Source of the DNA: an uncultured Pseudomonadota bacterium
Lineage (GTDB): Bacteria; Pseudomonadota; Alphaproteobacteria; RF32; CAG-239
Reading direction: 5' to 3'
Assembly: GCA_949295995.1 (NCBI GenBank)
Contig: CASFNK010000008.1
Coordinates: 1-41,766 of the forward strand
Length of the DNA stretch: 41,766 bases
Every line of letters begins with the position of its first letter. The first letter of the stretch is position 1. The notes beneath the pieces were generated by a model. It did no database searches, was not told the DNA's origin, and was given only the letters and a program-made list of their open reading frames with translations. Shown one piece after another: positions 41,088-41,766 of this stretch. A program made the translations under genes and the position numbers.

Positions 41088-41609
41088 ATGAGAAAGTTTT
41101 TGTGTGCATTTAGTGCGTTATTGCTGATTTCAGCCTGTTCTGATGAGAAAAAAACGCAACAAGAAGAGCTATCAACCCTCTCTACGCAAGAGGCACTTGA
41201 AGAAGGAGAAGAAATAGTAGCTCGTCCACAGTTTGATGTTGAGTTTGAAGATGTTGTTTATCACTATGATATCAATAATCTGCCCCAAGGCTGCGATAAA
41301 GGAAGCGATATGGTTTGCGCCATAGATTTGCAGGTCAAATGCACGATTAACCCCAAATTGGCAGAATGCGATGCTAAAAAACTCCCTCGCTTTACATTTA
41401 TGGAAGATGAGAGCCTGCAACGTCCGACCCAATCCAGCTTTCAAATTGTAAAACTCAAACCGATAGATGCCACCACGGTTGAGGTCTATACCAAAAGCGA
41501 ATGCAATGGTGTCTGGTTTGGTTTGTGCAAAGGCAATATTGTCTATGTCCTGAGCAACGCTAAGGGCGCTTGGGTTGTTAAAGATTTATATGCTTTGCAA
41601 TCAATCTAA
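41088..41609 (+). CDS. lipoprotein, unknown
   Basis: The protein is 173 aa. The signal M-R-K-F-L-C-A-F-S-A-L-L-L-I-S-A-C has lipobox I-S-A-C (cysteine 17). The mature part starts with a Glu-rich linker and then a domain with six cysteines, probably disulfide-bonded in the periplasm. The family is not recognised. GGGGAAAAG precedes the ATG. Its terminator appears to be interrupted by the insertion sequence that begins at 41631. Confidence 0.7.
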   Translation: MRKFLCAFSALLLISACSDEKKTQQEELSTLSTQEALEEGEEIVARPQFDVEFEDVVYHYDINNLPQGCDKGSDMVCAIDLQVKCTINPKLAECDAKKLPRFTFMEDESLQRPTQSSFQIVKLKPIDATTVEVYTKSECNGVWFGLCKGNIVYVLSNAKGAWVVKDLYALQSI

Positions 41610-41630
41610 TAAAAAAAGCCTCCGTTGATC

Positions 41631-41766
41631 TGTCCCCCATAAATTGGACAAATAAAAAAAGTCCCGAGGAGGATTAAGTCAAGAGGGAGAATTAAGCAAA
41701 TGGCATCGGCGTTGAGCCGGTGTCATTTTGTTTAAGCTCCACTGACAACGTTCATTATTATAATAA
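41631..41766 (-). mobile_element. IS3-family insertion sequence, right end, truncated by the window
   Basis: TGTCCCCCATAAATTGGACA at 41631 is an IS3-type terminal inverted repeat, followed by the transposase 3' end on the minus strand. The other end lies outside the window. Confidence 0.85.
41679..41765 (-). CDS. IS3-family transposase, C-terminal part
   Basis: The minus-strand reading frame gives Y-Y-N-N-E-R-C-Q-W-S-L-N-K-M-T-P-A-Q-R-R and ends at a TGA at 41679-41681. This is the typical end of IS3-type OrfB (integrase catalytic core), which follows the last DDE glutamate. The gene continues beyond the window. Confidence 0.9.
   Translation of the reverse strand, partial: YYNNERCQWSLNKMTPAQRRCHLLNSPS

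Overview
The window looks like a piece of a low-GC alphaproteobacterial chromosome, probably from an uncultured host- or gut-associated lineage. The support is the set of genes: a FliX-type flagellar regulator, an alphaproteobacterial-style DksA with a mostly lost zinc finger, the nlpD-like/yajC/secD/secF order, a complete SUF cluster and a sucCD-like pair. The organism name cannot be read from the sequence; the lineage guess is inference.

Layout. 1-73 is the 3' end of a 5S rRNA with its terminator, so an rRNA operon lies just upstream. 260-7052 holds housekeeping and hypothetical genes (macro domain protein, MntP Mn exporter behind an 83-bp tandem repeat, a divergent RNase J-like protein, a lytic transglycosylase, an N-formylglutamate amidohydrolase). 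7112-7188 is tRNA-Val(GAC). An 8.4-kb integrated island occupies 7140-15549. It is bounded by a perfect 52-bp repeat of the tRNA 3' end and carries a tyrosine integrase, an AlpA/excisionase-like protein, an HUH Rep-like protein and cargo. The most notable cargo is an overlapping three-gene operon: a GHKL-type ATPase, a STAS-like protein and a membrane coiled-coil protein. This resembles an RsbT/RsbS-type switch wired to a membrane output and is my best candidate for an undescribed system, possibly defensive.

15609-24522 returns to chromosomal genes: histidine phosphatase, YbaK-type editing protein, GpsA with a hairpin over its ribosome binding site, SecF-SecD-YajC, a LysM/LytM protein, and a PAS plus degenerate GGDEF protein. 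24706-33480 is the Fe-S assembly cluster sufB-(50-aa ORF)-sufC-sufD-sufS-(DMT-like permease)-sufT-sufE. It runs straight into a sucC/sucD-like pair whose alpha subunit has lost the catalytic histidine (Tyr) and the partner glutamate (Gln), so it is probably not a normal succinyl-CoA synthetase.

33484-41609 carries ComF, a Nudix hydrolase, an SGNH hydrolase, a protein with a CE-clan cysteine-protease-like H-D-C arrangement (possible effector), the ATGA-coupled maf-RNase G/yacG operon, DksA, FliX, a pilin-like protein, an outer-membrane beta-barrel and a lipoprotein. The window ends inside an IS3-family insertion sequence that seems to have landed in the lipoprotein gene's terminator.
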